A DNA stretch of 64,000 nt from Halichoerus grypus (taxonomy: Eukaryota; Chordata; Mammalia; Carnivora; Phocidae): positions 47,933,688 to 47,997,687 of the forward strand of contig NC_135725.1 of the NCBI RefSeq assembly GCF_964656455.1, given 5' to 3'. The translations under genes were made by a program, and so were the position numbers. Within the stretch, counting starts at the first letter, position 1; each line of letters begins with the position of its first letter. Below the pieces are notes generated by a model that was not told the DNA's origin, did no database searches, and saw only the letters and a list, made by a program, of their open reading frames with translations. Below are positions 20,826-31,884 of the stretch, one piece after another.

Positions 20826-21270
20826 GATTTGGAGTATGATGGACTTTGATTTCAACTATGGGCTCCTGCTTCATAGCTGGGTTACTTTGGCCAAGTTGCT
20901 TAACTTTTCTTTCTTTCTTTCTTTCTTTTTTTTAAAGATTTATTTAATTTATTTATTTGAGAGAGAGTGTGTGCGCATGCACCAGTGGGGGAGGGGCAGA
21001 GGGAGAGGGAGAGAATCTCAAGCAGACTCCATGCTGAGCATGGAGTCAAACTCCCAGGTCCATCTCATGATCCTGAGATCATGATCTGAGCCAAAATCAA
21101 GAGTCAGACACTTAACCCACTGAGCCACAGGCACTCCTTAACTTTTTTGAGTCTCAGTTTCCTTATCTGTAACATGAGCATGCTAGTAATGATCACGTGG
21201 AGTTGTGAATGATTAAAGAATATATGTAAATCCTTTAGCATTGGGTTGTGGCATAAAGTGGGTCCTTCAG
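20825..21270 (+). mobile_element. MIR SINE, sense, split by a SINEC
   Basis: GATTTGGAGTATGATGGACT, CATAGCTGGGTTACTTTGGC and AAGTTGCTTAACTTTT precede the SINE. GAGTCTCAGTTTCCTTATCT, GTAACATGAGCATGCTAG and GATTAAAGAATATATGTAAA follow it. The MIR reads through without loss. Confidence 0.85.
20909..21136 (-). mobile_element. SINEC, antisense, older subtype, inside MIR
   Basis: A (CTTT)n-like tail, TTTAAAGATTTATTTAATTT, GAGAATCTCAAGCAGACTCC, TCATGATCCTGAGATCATGA and TGAGCCACAGGCACTC. The 10-bp TSD CTTAACTTTT is at 20899-20908 and 21137-21146. Confidence 0.95.
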
Positions 21271-21369
21271 ATACAAAACCTGTGGTTACCAATGAGCTAG
21301 TAGCAAGATACATAACTGGAGAGGAGGAAGGGGCCATGGTGGGGAGGGCTATTGTAGCTAATAGTAAGT

Positions 21370-21600
21370 TGGTAAAATAACAATAGCCATGATAGCCAAA
21401 AGTTACTGAAAACTAGGCAGTGCTAAGCTCTTTGAAAAGGGTATCTCATTGATCTTAACAACAAACCTATGAGGAATGACGGTTGTTACCCTATTTTATA
21501 GATGACGAAACCGAGGACCAAAGAGGTTAAGAAACTTTCCCAGATTGGTAAATAGCAATGACAGGATATGAACCAAGGGAATTGTCTTATCAGAACCTGT
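21370..21600 (-). mobile_element. MIR SINE, antisense
   Basis: CTATTTTATAGATGACGAAA, CCGAGGACCAAAGAGGTTAA, CAACAAACCTATGAGGAATG and GGATATGAACCAAGGGAATT fit the MIR complement across its length. Confidence 0.85.
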
Positions 21601-21604
21601 ATGC

Positions 21605-21810
21605 TAAGACAGTTTGGATTTTAACCTGAAGGCTATTGGAAGCCACTAAAGAATTTTTTAAATTGGGCAGTCTTAAACCTGTTCTTTCGAAAGCAGTATG
21701 GCATATGGATCAGGGGCTCTAATCCATGTGAGAAATATTGAGATAGCTGATGTATTGCAGACACAGGTAGTGTGGGAAAGGTGGAGGAGGTCCAAAGAAG
21801 CAAGTGGCAA
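21605..21810 (-). mobile_element. L2 LINE fragment, antisense
   Basis: GGCTATTGGAAGCCACTAAA, TTTTTTAAATTGGGCAGTC and TAGTGTGGGAAAGGTGGAGG resemble the L2 complement around 'gggaagccattggagggttttaagcagg'. Confidence 0.5.
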
Positions 21811-23460
21811 TCATCCTTGGTTCCTGATTGGATGTGGAGAGAAAGGGCGGGAGCTCCTCCAGCCTTTAGTCAGCTCTGGTGCAGGCACCAGCATGCGCGA
21901 TATTACTCAGGGCTCCGAGTGGAGAAAGAAAACAACCCCAGGGTGTCTTCTAACTTAACGCATATTTCCTAAGCCCTTGCACTCTCAGTCTAGACTAAAA
22001 ACAAACAAAACAGACTCCTCTTGAAGCTCTCAGATCTCGTACCTTGCTATTGTAGCTTTCAAATTCCAGGCTGCCCTTCCTTTCCCACACCCCAAGCCCT
22101 CGTACCGGGGATGACAATGATCGTTTGTGTGTGCTCGGTGATTGTTCCTTCCACATCAGGGGCCTTGGGAGGATGATCTAAGGCTGCTTTCTGCTGTCCT
22201 TGTTTCCTCCACCCAGCACTGGAACTACACATACAGTTTGTTGGTTCTTGTAAAGGATGACCGACAGGGGCTCAGATAGGGTCTTCAGGCAGCCTGGGGA
22301 GGGAGGGTCTCCGTCTGAGGTCCTTATTAACTGTGTCATTTAGTTTCATGGTAAAGTTCCTTGGGGGGGGGGCAGTATGTGCTTTAAAGGACAGAGAAAG
22401 AATGAGATGTCATGAGATACAGCATTCCATATCTCTGATTAGGCACTTGAATCTATTGCCGGGTCAAGGTCAGAGGCACCAACTGGCCCTTGATAGGAAA
22501 GTTAACTAAAACAAGCAAAACTAAACCAACAGACAACCCCCCAAACCTAGTTTTTCTGACTATGAAAATATTTATCTTTTCAAATTATTTTGTCTAAACT
22601 GGAATAATTTCTGAGATTAAAAAAAATGGCCGTGACCTTGTCTGATGGATGTATTTATTTACTGTTATTTGTTTGTGCTTTCTATCTCTTTCTTTCTCTG
22701 TTTTCTTTAGAAAAGGGTTAATTTTTGAAAAATAACTTTAATCTGATACTACATTTTGAGTAAATTCCTGCCTCTCCCAATGGACTATGGAGGTTGACAT
22801 TTGATCAAACAGCTTTTGTCCACTGACCGTTGCCTTTAGATATAGCGGGTGCTCCATTTAACTCAGTGTTTCAGACAATAAATCACTTGAGAAGAGGGTA
22901 TCACTCTAGTTGTTTGGACTCTGTGCGCATTGCTTGGTCATTCAGTAGACAGTCATTAACTTCACCTTTTGCTGTCAGTCTCTGAAGTTATAAGCTGGTT
23001 AAGTTATGCCAATGCATAAGGTCACTGGATGCTCACATAGTTTGGTCACAGTGCCGTGTTAGGATCTTAGATCTAGCTCCCTTTAATAAACAGGGAGGCT
23101 TACACTTGGCTTTGTCTACTGACTTACTCCTTTAGAGAAATTATCCACTATACTTTGATTACAATTCAAGTTTTTCATTGATAAGTAACAAAAAAGAGTT
23201 ATTTTATAATTTAGAAATTTCCCCTAAAATGGGAATTTCCAGTGAAACTCATTAAATTGGTGGATGGTAGTGAGTGAGTAACGGATGAGGTCATACTTTC
23301 TTGTTATGAGCTGCTACAAACACTGCGGAGTGGCAACAAGTTATGATATAAAAGTTAGAGAGGGGTCTGGTTTCTTTTTAGAGGTGTTTTTGCTTGTTCA
23401 AAAAGCTCCCAAACCATTAAACATCAGACCCTCCCCCCCCAAAAGGCATAGTTTGATAAT
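21810..23460. other. Unique sequence
   Basis: No gene or repeat recognised. It holds a G10 run at 22363-22372 and a C9 run near 23432. The frame at 21698-21958 shows no domain. Confidence 0.4.
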
Positions 23461-23476
23461 CTAGGCTACATTTTCA

Positions 23477-23704
23477 TTAATTAAACCTTGCTTTAGGGGA
23501 TGAATATTTTTTTTTCCCCAGAAGGAACCTTCTTGTTTGGGACAGCTTCAGCAATTTAGCCACATTTTCCAGCATATAGAGCAAATAAGAGGCAATCATT
23601 TGTCGGTCATAAAGATAAGCCAAGGAGTGGAAATATTTTTTGTAGGTCACGTCACCTGACAGAAACTTTGGACTGATCCTTTCCTGGTTCAAGAGTTCAG
23701 CCAT
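23477..23704 (-). other. Unassigned 75-codon open frame in unique DNA
   Basis: This frame starts MAELLNQERISPKF and continues with a leucine- and tyrosine-rich, helix-like stretch (about residues 25-60) before a lysine-rich end caused by an A run. It lies outside any repeat I can see, and its composition looks more protein-like than most frames here. An in-frame stop lies 11 codons upstream of the start. I recognise no family and see no convincing splice sites, so it may be chance. Confidence 0.2.
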
Positions 23705-24430
23705 AAGACCTACTTTCCCTATCAGCTGGGCTCAAGCTGATAAAGTTCCGAAGTAAGCAAAGGTTCTTTATGAGCTTTCATTTAATTGTCTTGTGACAAA
23801 AGGGTTGAGGGGCATTGTCTTTATCCAGTTACTTCTGGTTGATACGTTCTTTTTTTGAATAAGTCACTGTCTCCCATGATTGGACAGGGTAAATGGAGTT
23901 TGATTAAACACTTTGCATCAAATTTCTAGTGCCTAGTACAGAGTCTTCATCCCCGGGAGTACTTATTGAAGGAATAATTGTGAACTTAGCCTTAGATAGG
24001 TGATTGGCTTGGGATAACCATGACTCAAGAGAAAGCTAATCACGTAAGAGCAAGTATTGTATTGTAAGCCCATCAAGTGCATTAGATGCAGGTGATAGAA
24101 ATGAGAATGAGCTTGAGATAGAAATTTCCCTGAAATTGCATATGACATATTTTCTGCTATGAGAATTAACTGAGTCTATCTTCTTCCCAGGAATTTGTCC
24201 CCAGAAGAGTTCATTCAGAGGTGTCACTCAAAAAGTGGTGTGTTAGGCCTACATCCATGGGGAGCTTCAAAGGATTCCAGCTTCTCTACTCCTTTGAAAG
24301 GAAACCAGTGCTGAATTTTCCATACCTGATCTCACTCACTTTCCCTTCTAGTCCCATCTTCCCTTCTAATTGGTCTGTGAACACCCAATAGCAGGACATT
24401 TTCTGCAGCTTCCATCCTAACTTCTGTACT
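23705..24430. other. Unique sequence
   Basis: Nothing recognised. Confidence 0.4.
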
Positions 24431-24434
24431 AGTC

Positions 24435-24580
24435 CTGACCCCACCACAAAGTCACTGTTGACCTTGAAGAGTCCAGATAACCTCCCTGAGCTTTTCCTTC
24501 TTCAGCTGTAAACTAAATAGTTGAATGAGATGATGGCCAGGGTGCTTTATGAATTCCACAATTCTCTTATTTTGTGAATA
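24435..24580 (+). mobile_element. MIR-like remnant, sense
   Basis: GAGCTTTTCCTTCTTCAGCT, GTAAACTAAATAGTTGAATG and AGATGATGGCCAGGGTGC resemble the middle of MIR. Weak. Confidence 0.4.
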
Positions 24581-24974
24581 GACCCTAGTTAGAATAGCTT
24601 GAAGCTGATACTTGATCCATTGTTTATTATTTTCTCTACTAAGATGCCATATTAATCAATTGTTTTTCTTTAAATGTTGGGCTAATTATGTGATATCAGG
24701 TAACTAAACACCTTAACACCTTAGATTCATTAGTATGGCTATCCACTGGGTGCCTGATACTAACCAAGTAAATTCTTGTCTGTGGCTGTGAATCTGAGAA
24801 TCTCTTCTGGTACTATCCCTTAGGTGAGTGGAGGTTGAAAACCACGAAGTTCCCATCTCTAATAGGGCTGTGGTTCTAACAGATTTTCGGGCATCTTGGA
24901 CTATATGGTGTACACAGATGAAGACATACTTTTTGGTATTTTCTTCTTCTAGGTGGTACAATTATCTGCATGTG

Positions 24975-25080
24975 ATAATATTAGTATTATGGCTCATATC
25001 ATTTCTTAAGAGCTTACTATATGCTGGACCCTGTTTTTAAACATCTGTTTAATCATCTCAAAATGTGGTAGTTAGTTATT
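24975..25080 (-). mobile_element. MIR 3' remnant, antisense
   Basis: TTCTTAAGAGCTTACTATAT, GCTGGACCCTGTTTTTAAAC and TTTAATCATCTCAAAATG fit the MIR 3' end complement. Confidence 0.5.
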
Positions 25081-25084
25081 ATAA

Positions 25085-25650
25085 TAATTATTTTTGTTTT
25101 AAAATTATCGTATATAAGTGAATTCAATATATATGCATGGAATTAGGAAACACCCTATATAATAAACACCTCTCAGTTTAAGAAATTCAACTTTCTTAGT
25201 CCTTAGATGTCTTTGTGTGTCCTCTCCAGTCACACCCCCCCACCTCTAGAAGTAGCCACTATCCTAAATTTTGTGTAAATCATTACCTATTTTCCTTTAG
25301 TTTTGCCATCTCTGTATGTATCTCTAGATAATACATGGTTTAGTTATACTTGTATTTGAACTTGATGTGAATGGAATCTTATAGTATGAGTTCTTCTAGA
25401 ACTTACCAGTTTCCCAATATTTTATTTTGAGATTTATCATTATTGACATGTTTAGCTGTAGTTTATGTAGTTTATATGTAGTTTATGTAGTTCATACATT
25501 ACATAGTTTATAATATTCCATTGCATGACTTTGCTATAATTTATTCTACCATTGGTAGATGTTTGGGTTGTTTTCATTTTACTTATTTTTGCTGTTATGA
25601 ACGATGTGGCCTTGGGTATTTTTATACTATACAATGATAGATATTTTTAA
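25085..25650 (-). mobile_element. Old L1 3' UTR, antisense
   Basis: AAGAAATTCAACTTTCTTAG, CTAGAAGTAGCCACTATCCT, GTGAATGGAATCTTATAGTA, CATTGGTAGATGTTTGGGTT and TGCTGTTATGAACGATGTGG form the familiar complement of a mid-age L1 3' end. A small tandem duplication lies inside. Confidence 0.8.
25457..25496. repeat. Tandem duplication, 20-bp unit, two copies
   Basis: 25457-25476 and 25477-25496 are TGTAGTTTATGTAGTTTATA and the same with one T to C change. Each unit is itself a doubled TGTAGTTTA. Confidence 0.93.
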
Positions 25651-25659
25651 GGGAAAACA

Positions 25660-26420
25660 AAATTAAATTTCTCTGTTGTGTGAGTCACATCTCTGTTGGT
25701 TACAAGTGACTAAACCCATCTTGAACTAGTTTAGGTAAAATGAGAAATGCTGAGCAATCAAACTATGGGAACTATAGGGGTACAGATGGACTTCCTGAAA
25801 AGCTGAAATAAGGGGTCAAAAACTCCCTCCAGGATCTCCCTCCAGCTCTTGCTTCTGCTTCCCTCTCTGAGTTGACTTTCTTCTCTTTCACTGTAGATTG
25901 GCTTCTTCTAGGTGCAAGAAACATTGCTGTCAACATTTCCTGAGTTCTACATCAAAAAGATCTCATACAAGCCTTTGGACCTAATGTAGCATCAAATATG
26001 CAAATGAATAACTTCTGACCCGGACTATTCTCACCTCCACCCCCACCATCATAACCACTTCTGTCACAACTTATTCTCCGAAACTTCCCTTTTAAGTCTT
26101 AAACTCTTCGAACTTCTTCTTTTATCATCACCCATTACCCTTCCTCTTACTATTAGATCAAATTAGCCTAAATGCATCAAATGGCCTAATTCTTCCTGTC
26201 CCTCAAGTAGATCCCTACCTGGATCACTGTGTTAGTTCAGGTCTTCTGAGAAGCAGATGCCATGATGAGAATAGACATGTGAGAAATTTGTTGAGGAAAA
26301 CCTTGTGGGAGAAAAATGGGGAGGGCACTGGAGGAGGCTGGGAGAGCTGTCAGACCACTATGCAGGACTGATCCCTGTGAAGGAGAGAGGGAAAGAAGGC
26401 AAGGAAGAAACGCCTTAAGA
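25660..26420. mobile_element. Probable old repeats, family uncertain
   Basis: Segments such as TTGGTTACAAGTGACTAAAC, CCTGAAAAGCTGAAATAAGG and CTTCTGAGAAGCAGATGCCA look like dispersed mammalian repeat sequence, but I cannot name the family. The part at 26020-26220 is pyrimidine-rich. Confidence 0.3.
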
Positions 26421-26431
26421 TTTCAATTCTG

Positions 26432-26622
26432 GGGTCGCCTGGGTGGCTCAGTCGGTAATGCATCTGACTCTTGATTTCAGCTCAGGTCATGATCTCAGGG
26501 TCGTGCTGAACAGGGACTCTGCTTGAGATTCTCTCTCTCCCTCTCTTTGCACGCCCCCCCCGGCCCCACTCTCTCTTTCTCTAAAATAAATAAATAATAT
26601 CTTAAAATTTTTTTTTTCCCTC
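26432..26622 (+). mobile_element. SINEC, sense, older subtype, internally deleted
   Basis: GGGTCGCCTGGGTGGCTCAG, TCTGACTCTTGATTTCAGCT and CAGGGTCGTGCTGAACAGGG show that the B-box region ('gatcgagccccgcatcgggctcc') is deleted. The TSD AGATTTCAATTCTG is at 26418-26431 and 26623-26636. Confidence 0.94.
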
Positions 26623-26639
26623 AGATTTCAATTCTGAGG

Positions 26640-27970
26640 AAGTTTTGGCAAGGCTAATTTGGAGTTCTCAAGCCGATGCTGCCCATTAGAGGAGTCCTGC
26701 GTCTTTCAGGAACAGGCCTGCCTTAAGTGGCCGTGCTCTGCTTAGTCATGGCTGGGAGCCACCACAGAAAACATGGACTCAGAGCAAATGTGGTGATGGA
26801 TTTCAGAGGGCAGCAGCTGGGACCATTGGTCTATTCTGCTTCCCACAGTGGCCACCATAATTACTATCCCAGCAATCTTTTTTGGTACATTCATGGGATA
26901 ATGGTCTTCTTTTTTATGCCTTCAAATGCCAGGTCATTGAAAGGGCTGATTATTCAAATTCATGTGGCATCTCTGACTGCATACTTTCTGTTCATCACAT
27001 TTTATTTTATTTTAAAATGCTTTTACTAATTAACTCAATTCACCCTTACCATCCTAGTTGTTTCTTTTGTCTTCTTCCTATAAATATTATTATTGTAATG
27101 CATGCATGATGGCTTGGATCCTGATTCTCCAATCCTCACTGAACAGCCCATAGTAATGACCAATTCCTAACTGCAGAAATGTATTAGACAAAGAAAATGT
27201 TATTGCTAAAACCAAGGTTTGGACCCCAAATGCTTTTGTGATTTTTCTCAAAGGATCAAATGGACAACTCATCTGAGTCACAAGGACTCCTTTTTCTTAG
27301 TGGGTTGATGTTGGACTGGAAGAAGATTTACATCATGTTGTTTATGACTCCTTTAGAGTGGTTCCTGCTTTTTCTTTTAAGTGGGAGGGAGAGTGGGGAA
27401 GACATCCCTTGGAGTGACCATATACTATACAAATGGAAAGGGAGCATGAATAATACTGCCATGACAACATAGTCATAACCAGGATGGTCCTGGGAAAAGT
27501 GCATTATATGCTCACTCTAGGCTCTCTCCTCCCAAGAGCAAGGAGAGCTTGTCCCTCTCATCTCACCAAGCACATGGAAAGAAAGAGAGCTGTGAAATAC
27601 TTTAAAAGCGATGTCTGAAAAGAGAGGGATGCAGAAAGATATAACTTTTAGTCTCTTTCCTTCTCAAAACTTGACACCCCTTAGGACTCAAGGTTCACTT
27701 TGGTGTCTTTATTCCCGAGTTCTTCCACGCTGGGGTGAAGATGGGGTGAGGATAACAAAGGATAGGTAAGGGCTGTTCTCCCTTCAAGGCTCCTCCAGAA
27801 TTATTTCTAGATGATTATCAGCTTGGATCATATGTACCTGGGGATTCTCAGTGGTTTTCCAGAGTAAATAGGACACATCTTCTTGGAGGGCATATTTTTT
27901 CCAACAATTTGAGGGGAAATTTCTTCTATGCTAAATCAAACCCAGATATGTGATTATTAGAATGCAAAAT
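26640..27970. other. Unique sequence
   Basis: No gene or clear repeat. The 100- and 75-codon frames at 26727-27109 overlap each other and show only AT-driven hydrophobic residues. Confidence 0.4.
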
Positions 27971-27984
27971 TCATCTGGATTTTA

Positions 27985-28166
27985 TTTTATTTTAAAAGAT
28001 TTTATTTATTTATTCATGAGAGACAGAGAGAGAGAGAGGCAGAGGCAGAGGGAGAAGCAGGCTCCCTGCAGAGCAGGGAACCCGATGTAGGACTCGATCC
28101 CAGGACCCTGGGATCATGACCTGAGCTGAAGGCAGACGTTTAACCGACTGAGCCACCCAGGCGCCC
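27985..28166 (-). mobile_element. SINEC, antisense, canid-like middle
   Basis: The middle reads TTTATTCATGAGAGACAGAG, GAGGCAGAGGCAGAGGGAG and AGCAGGCTCCCTGCAGAGC. It resembles the dog SINEC_Cf middle more than the other copies do, while the head (CTGGGATCATGACCTGAGC, GAGCCACCCAGGCGCCC) is of the common type. The 14-bp TSD TCATCTGGATTTTA is exact (27971-27984 and 28167-28180). Confidence 0.96.
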
Positions 28167-28180
28167 TCATCTGGATTTTA

Positions 28181-28555
28181 AAAACATAATGTATGACTTC
28201 AAAGATATATTGTCCTTGGGGGCCATTTTATACTCCTGGTCTGATCCCCTTCTAAATGTTATTATTCACTATTCTAAACTATTAGTTGTATTTTGTTGGA
28301 AAAGTTTGAAAAGAACTACCCGAGAAATTAGAGTGTGTCATCAACATTCTCTTAGCTCTTTTGTCTCTTTCCAAAATTGGATGGAATGACATTGGACATT
28401 ACCAGCTTTTTACTGTTGTGACAACTGTCTGAGGATATCGTTGTAATTGATAATTCAGACTGGATTACCCAATGTGTAATAAGACTCAAGGCAACCAGAA
28501 CTCCCCATGATAAATGGAGATGAGCTTTAAGTAGGTATGGAGATGAGCCAGGGTT
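28181..28555. other. Unique sequence
   Basis: Nothing recognised. Confidence 0.4.
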
Positions 28556-28559
28556 TCTT

Positions 28560-29120
28560 CCTTCAACTGTATTTATTGAGTGCCGCCTATGTGTTGAGAG
28601 CTGTTCTGGAAACGGTGATAAAGCAGTGAACAAGACAGATAAAGGCTTTCTTCTCCTGAAGTATAGCAGACCTGACAGAAAATGGATATTGACAAAAACT
28701 AATAAATAAGGAAACAAATTAAAGCATTCCAATCGTGCTTTAACTGCTGGGGAGAACACAAAGCAGGAAAGTAGTTACAACCTGTTTGGTGTGGGAGACA
28801 TTGATGGCTTCTGTGAGGAAGTGACATTTGACCTTAGAACTAAATAGGGAGAAGGAGGCAGTCAGATGAAAATGAGGGAAGACTCTTTCAGGAAGTAGCA
28901 ATGGCAAGTGCAAAGAATCTCAGACAGCCTGGCCCTTTTGAGGAACAGAGAGAAAGCCAGTGTGTGGGCCACAGTGGAGGGGGGAGAGATTGGTTGGAGA
29001 GAAAGGCAGGGAATAAGCCATATGGGGATCTATAGGTCATGAAAAGGAGTTTGGCTAATATTCTAACTATAATCAGAAGTTACTAGAGGGTCTTAAGCTG
29101 GGGAATGTCCAGATTTAACC
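28560..29120 (-). mobile_element. L2 LINE 3' part, antisense, about 560 bp
   Basis: TATTTATTGAGTGCCGCCTA, GATAAAGCAGTGAACAAGAC, GTGAGGAAGTGACATTTGAC, GGCAAGTGCAAAGAATCTC, AGCCAGTGTGTGGGCCACAG and AGGGTCTTAAGCTGGGGAAT follow the L2 complement in order. Confidence 0.88.
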
Positions 29121-29293
29121 AAATAGTAAAACCATCTCTTCCTGAATAACTTGGCTAAAAAGGGTATGATGGCTATGGATATGCATGGAGATTAAGCAAA
29201 ACATGGAAGAAGGGCCTCAATGAAACTGGACCTCACTTAAATATGAGAGGACAAAATGGTGGCTGTCAGTGTTAAAAGGATTTAAGGATCATG

Positions 29294-29521
29294 GTATTTA
29301 TTTATTTGTTTATTTATTTATTTATTTATTTAAAGATTTTATTTATTTATTTGATAGAGAGAGACACAGCAAGAGAGGGAACACAAGCAGGAGGAGTGGG
29401 AGAGGGAGAAGCAGGCTTCCCACTGAGCAGGGAGCCCCGTGCGGGGCTTGATCCCAGGATCCTGGGATCATGACCTGAGCCGAAGGCAGACACTTAATGA
29501 CTGAGCCACCCAGGCGCCCCT
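29294..29521 (-). mobile_element. SINEC, antisense, young type, with (TTTA)n tail
   Basis: An extended TTTATTTATT tail, GAGAGGGAACACAAGCAGGA, GATCCCAGGATCCTGGGATC and GAGCCACCCAGGCGCCCC. The 9-bp TSD AGGATCATG is at 29285-29293 and 29522-29530. Confidence 0.96.
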
Positions 29522-29628
29522 AGGATCATGACTTTTAATAATGAATGGAAGTTTCAATTTTTTATGAAGAAAAATGTTTTGTCTGTTATATATTCAGAAG
29601 GAATTCCCATTCAAAATAACTGAAAAAA

Positions 29629-29781
29629 GGGGCATCTGGGTATCTCAATCGGTTAAATGTCTGCCTTCAGCCCAGGTCATGATCTCCAGGTTCTGGGATC
29701 GAGTCCGCATCAGGCTTCCTGCCTAGCAGGGAGTCCGCTTCTCTCTTTCTCTCTCCCTCTGCCCCTCCCCACCACTTGTTC
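29629..29781 (+). mobile_element. SINEC, sense, missing its A-rich tail
   Basis: GGGGCATCTGGGTATCTCAA, GGTTAAATGTCTGCCTTCAG, CTGGGATCGAGTCCGCATCA and CTGCCCCTCCCCACCACTTG are clear. The sequence then leaves the family with no AAATAAATAAA tail and no clear TSD. Since reverse transcription starts at the tail, the loss was probably a later deletion. Confidence 0.9.
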
Positions 29782-29784
29782 TTA

Positions 29785-30570
29785 CAACAATAAGCCTTTT
29801 AAGACACATATAGGAAATTTGTATATCTAGAGCTTGATTTTTACAAAGTTCCAACTTCATTATATATAATATGCTATGAAATTTTGTTTATAATTTAACC
29901 TACTTGAGTCAAAAAACACAAGAAGTTTAAGAAATACAAATAACATTTAAATTGACCCTTTAAGTAGTTTTAAAGTCATGTATGAGCACAGTGTTTTTTG
30001 GATATGACAACCCCTCCACCCCAGGACATTGAAATGACGGGGGGACCTCAACCTGGAATGAAAACGGCGCCATCATGTTTCCAAGGAAAGTGCAGTGAGA
30101 TAGGAAAAACAAAAACAAAAATCACCAACTCATTTGGAAGCTGATGAAAGGCAGAGAAGAGTTTGCACATCTCAGCCCGATTTGCCTTGGCATGTGAATC
30201 ATTTAACAGGAAAAAACACGGGACTGACTCAGCTTGAGCAGGCTCTTATTGTCCCTGCTGAGGTCCTCATTTGGTGTGGCCCCCGCCACTCTCCTCAGAC
30301 CTTGCTTCCCTCCTCTTTTCTCACTGTAGGGAAACAGGAAGTCATGTTTATTAATAAGACTGCCTGGGATCACACCCAACGCAATGTCAAATCTTTACCT
30401 CTTCCGGGCTTGGGAAGAGGTGCAATGATCAAGGACAAGCTTCTGGTTAGAGTGAGAAGCAAGGCCAGAACTCCGAAAAATCAACCAACAACCGTCGTTG
30501 ACACAGGCCCCTAGAGTGACCTAGAGCATATCTGCCTGCATGAGATCTCATCAATTCCCACTGAACCCTC
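29785..30570. other. Unique sequence with a 126-codon open frame
   Basis: The plus-strand frame at 30134-30514 lies in DNA free of repeats that I recognise. It has no known domain and no clear promoter or poly(A) signal. I do not call it a gene. Confidence 0.4.
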
Positions 30571-30574
30571 TGGT

Positions 30575-30705
30575 GAGGATTTATCCCTTATAAGAGTGAG
30601 GCAACTGGAGCCTCAACAGGAAAAGGAGCTTGCCCAAGATTACAGGGTGAGCGGCACTGGGATCCAGACCTTCTGACCCCTAACTAGGGCTGTGCCATTT
30701 GTCAT
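30575..30705 (-). mobile_element. MIR SINE, antisense
   Basis: TAAGAGTGAGGCAACTGGAG, AGCTTGCCCAAGATTACAGG and GCACTGGGATCCAGACCTTC fit the MIR complement. Confidence 0.75.
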
Positions 30706-30890
30706 GCCTCCTTGGCAGATGGTTCTAACACAGGGAAGCATTACCCAGGGTGGGGTCTCCTAGGTGCCTTGTTATAAGCCCTTATCCCCCTTTGTCTTTC
30801 AGTTGTATCTTGTAGCCACCTACAATTAGCTCCTATAATGGGATCCTCCCTTGTGTGACATAAATTGAGCTGCATTAAACTTGGAAATAG

Positions 30891-30932
30891 GGAGAGAGAG
30901 AGAAAGAGAGACAGAGAAAGAGAGAGAGAGAC
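30891..30932. repeat. (GA)n-rich repeat
   Basis: An imperfect GA/GAAA repeat. Confidence 0.93.
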
Positions 30933-30934
30933 TC

Positions 30935-31635
30935 ATATGTTTCTCACTCCACCCTACTTCACTTCCTCTCAACAGGGAGAAAGTACCTAAAGAAGATTAT
31001 TACTATGAGGGGCATAATGAGCTAAATGGGTGTTACCCAGTCTGAAAAATCTTAGCGATGTCAATAAGCCACTTGAGACAACAAGGCACCTGTTGTTCTG
31101 TCCTCATTCCTTATCGGTTCTTGGCTTTGGGAAGAGGAACTTTCTGGAAGGAGAAGGACCTTTGTGGAGTCAGGAGGGGAAGGTTTATGAACTCTAGGCT
31201 CTGAAACAAACCAGTGACAAGTTGTTCCATGGGCTGACAGTTTTCTTTTTACCTTTCCTTTCTAACAACTATTCATCTCATTGTCAGAGACTTCCAGTAA
31301 AAGTCATAGTAATAATCAAATGTAATCCCCTAAGTACACTTACCACCAGTTAGCTCCAGCCATGCCAAAAAGTCTCAGTGTAATTCCAACTCAGGTGTTG
31401 CGTGTGATCAATCCAACAGGTAAGCGAAGAAGTGAACCTACGGAGGAAATTCATGTGATCTCCGTGGCTTGGGTTTGCTTAGCATATGCAGATCTTGTTC
31501 ATTTTCATAACAGTAACTGCTTAGTACAGGGTTGTTTAAATGGATTGGGAAATCTCATGAAAACTATTAAACTAAACAGTTCCTGTTTATGGGCAGGCAC
31601 CTAAGTAACTTGCCATTTTCCAGAGGCAATCAGAA
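30935..31635. other. Unique sequence
   Basis: Nothing recognised. The 80-codon frame at 31362-31604 has no domain. Confidence 0.4.
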
Positions 31636-31639
31636 ACTT

Positions 31640-31880
31640 GCTTTGCGAAAGCATGGGCGTTGGAGTTTGGCTGCTGGGGTGTGGATCCTCATGCTACCAT
31701 TGTTTTGTTCTCTGACAATAGGAAAGTTACATAACATTTTTGTGCCTCAGCTTCCTCATTAAATATGGGTATAACTATTGTGCCTACTTCACAGGATTAT
31801 CTGTGAGGCCCAAATGCTATAATATATAGTGTACCATGCCTGGCATCTAGTAACTGTCTATTGAAATGACAATGAAGATA
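31640..31880 (+). mobile_element. MIR SINE, sense
   Basis: GGAGTTTGGCTGCTGGGGTG, GTGCCTCAGCTTCCTCATTA, GTGCCTACTTCACAGGATTA and CATGCCTGGCATCTAGTAAC fit MIR in order. Confidence 0.82.
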
Positions 31881-31884
31881 ATGT

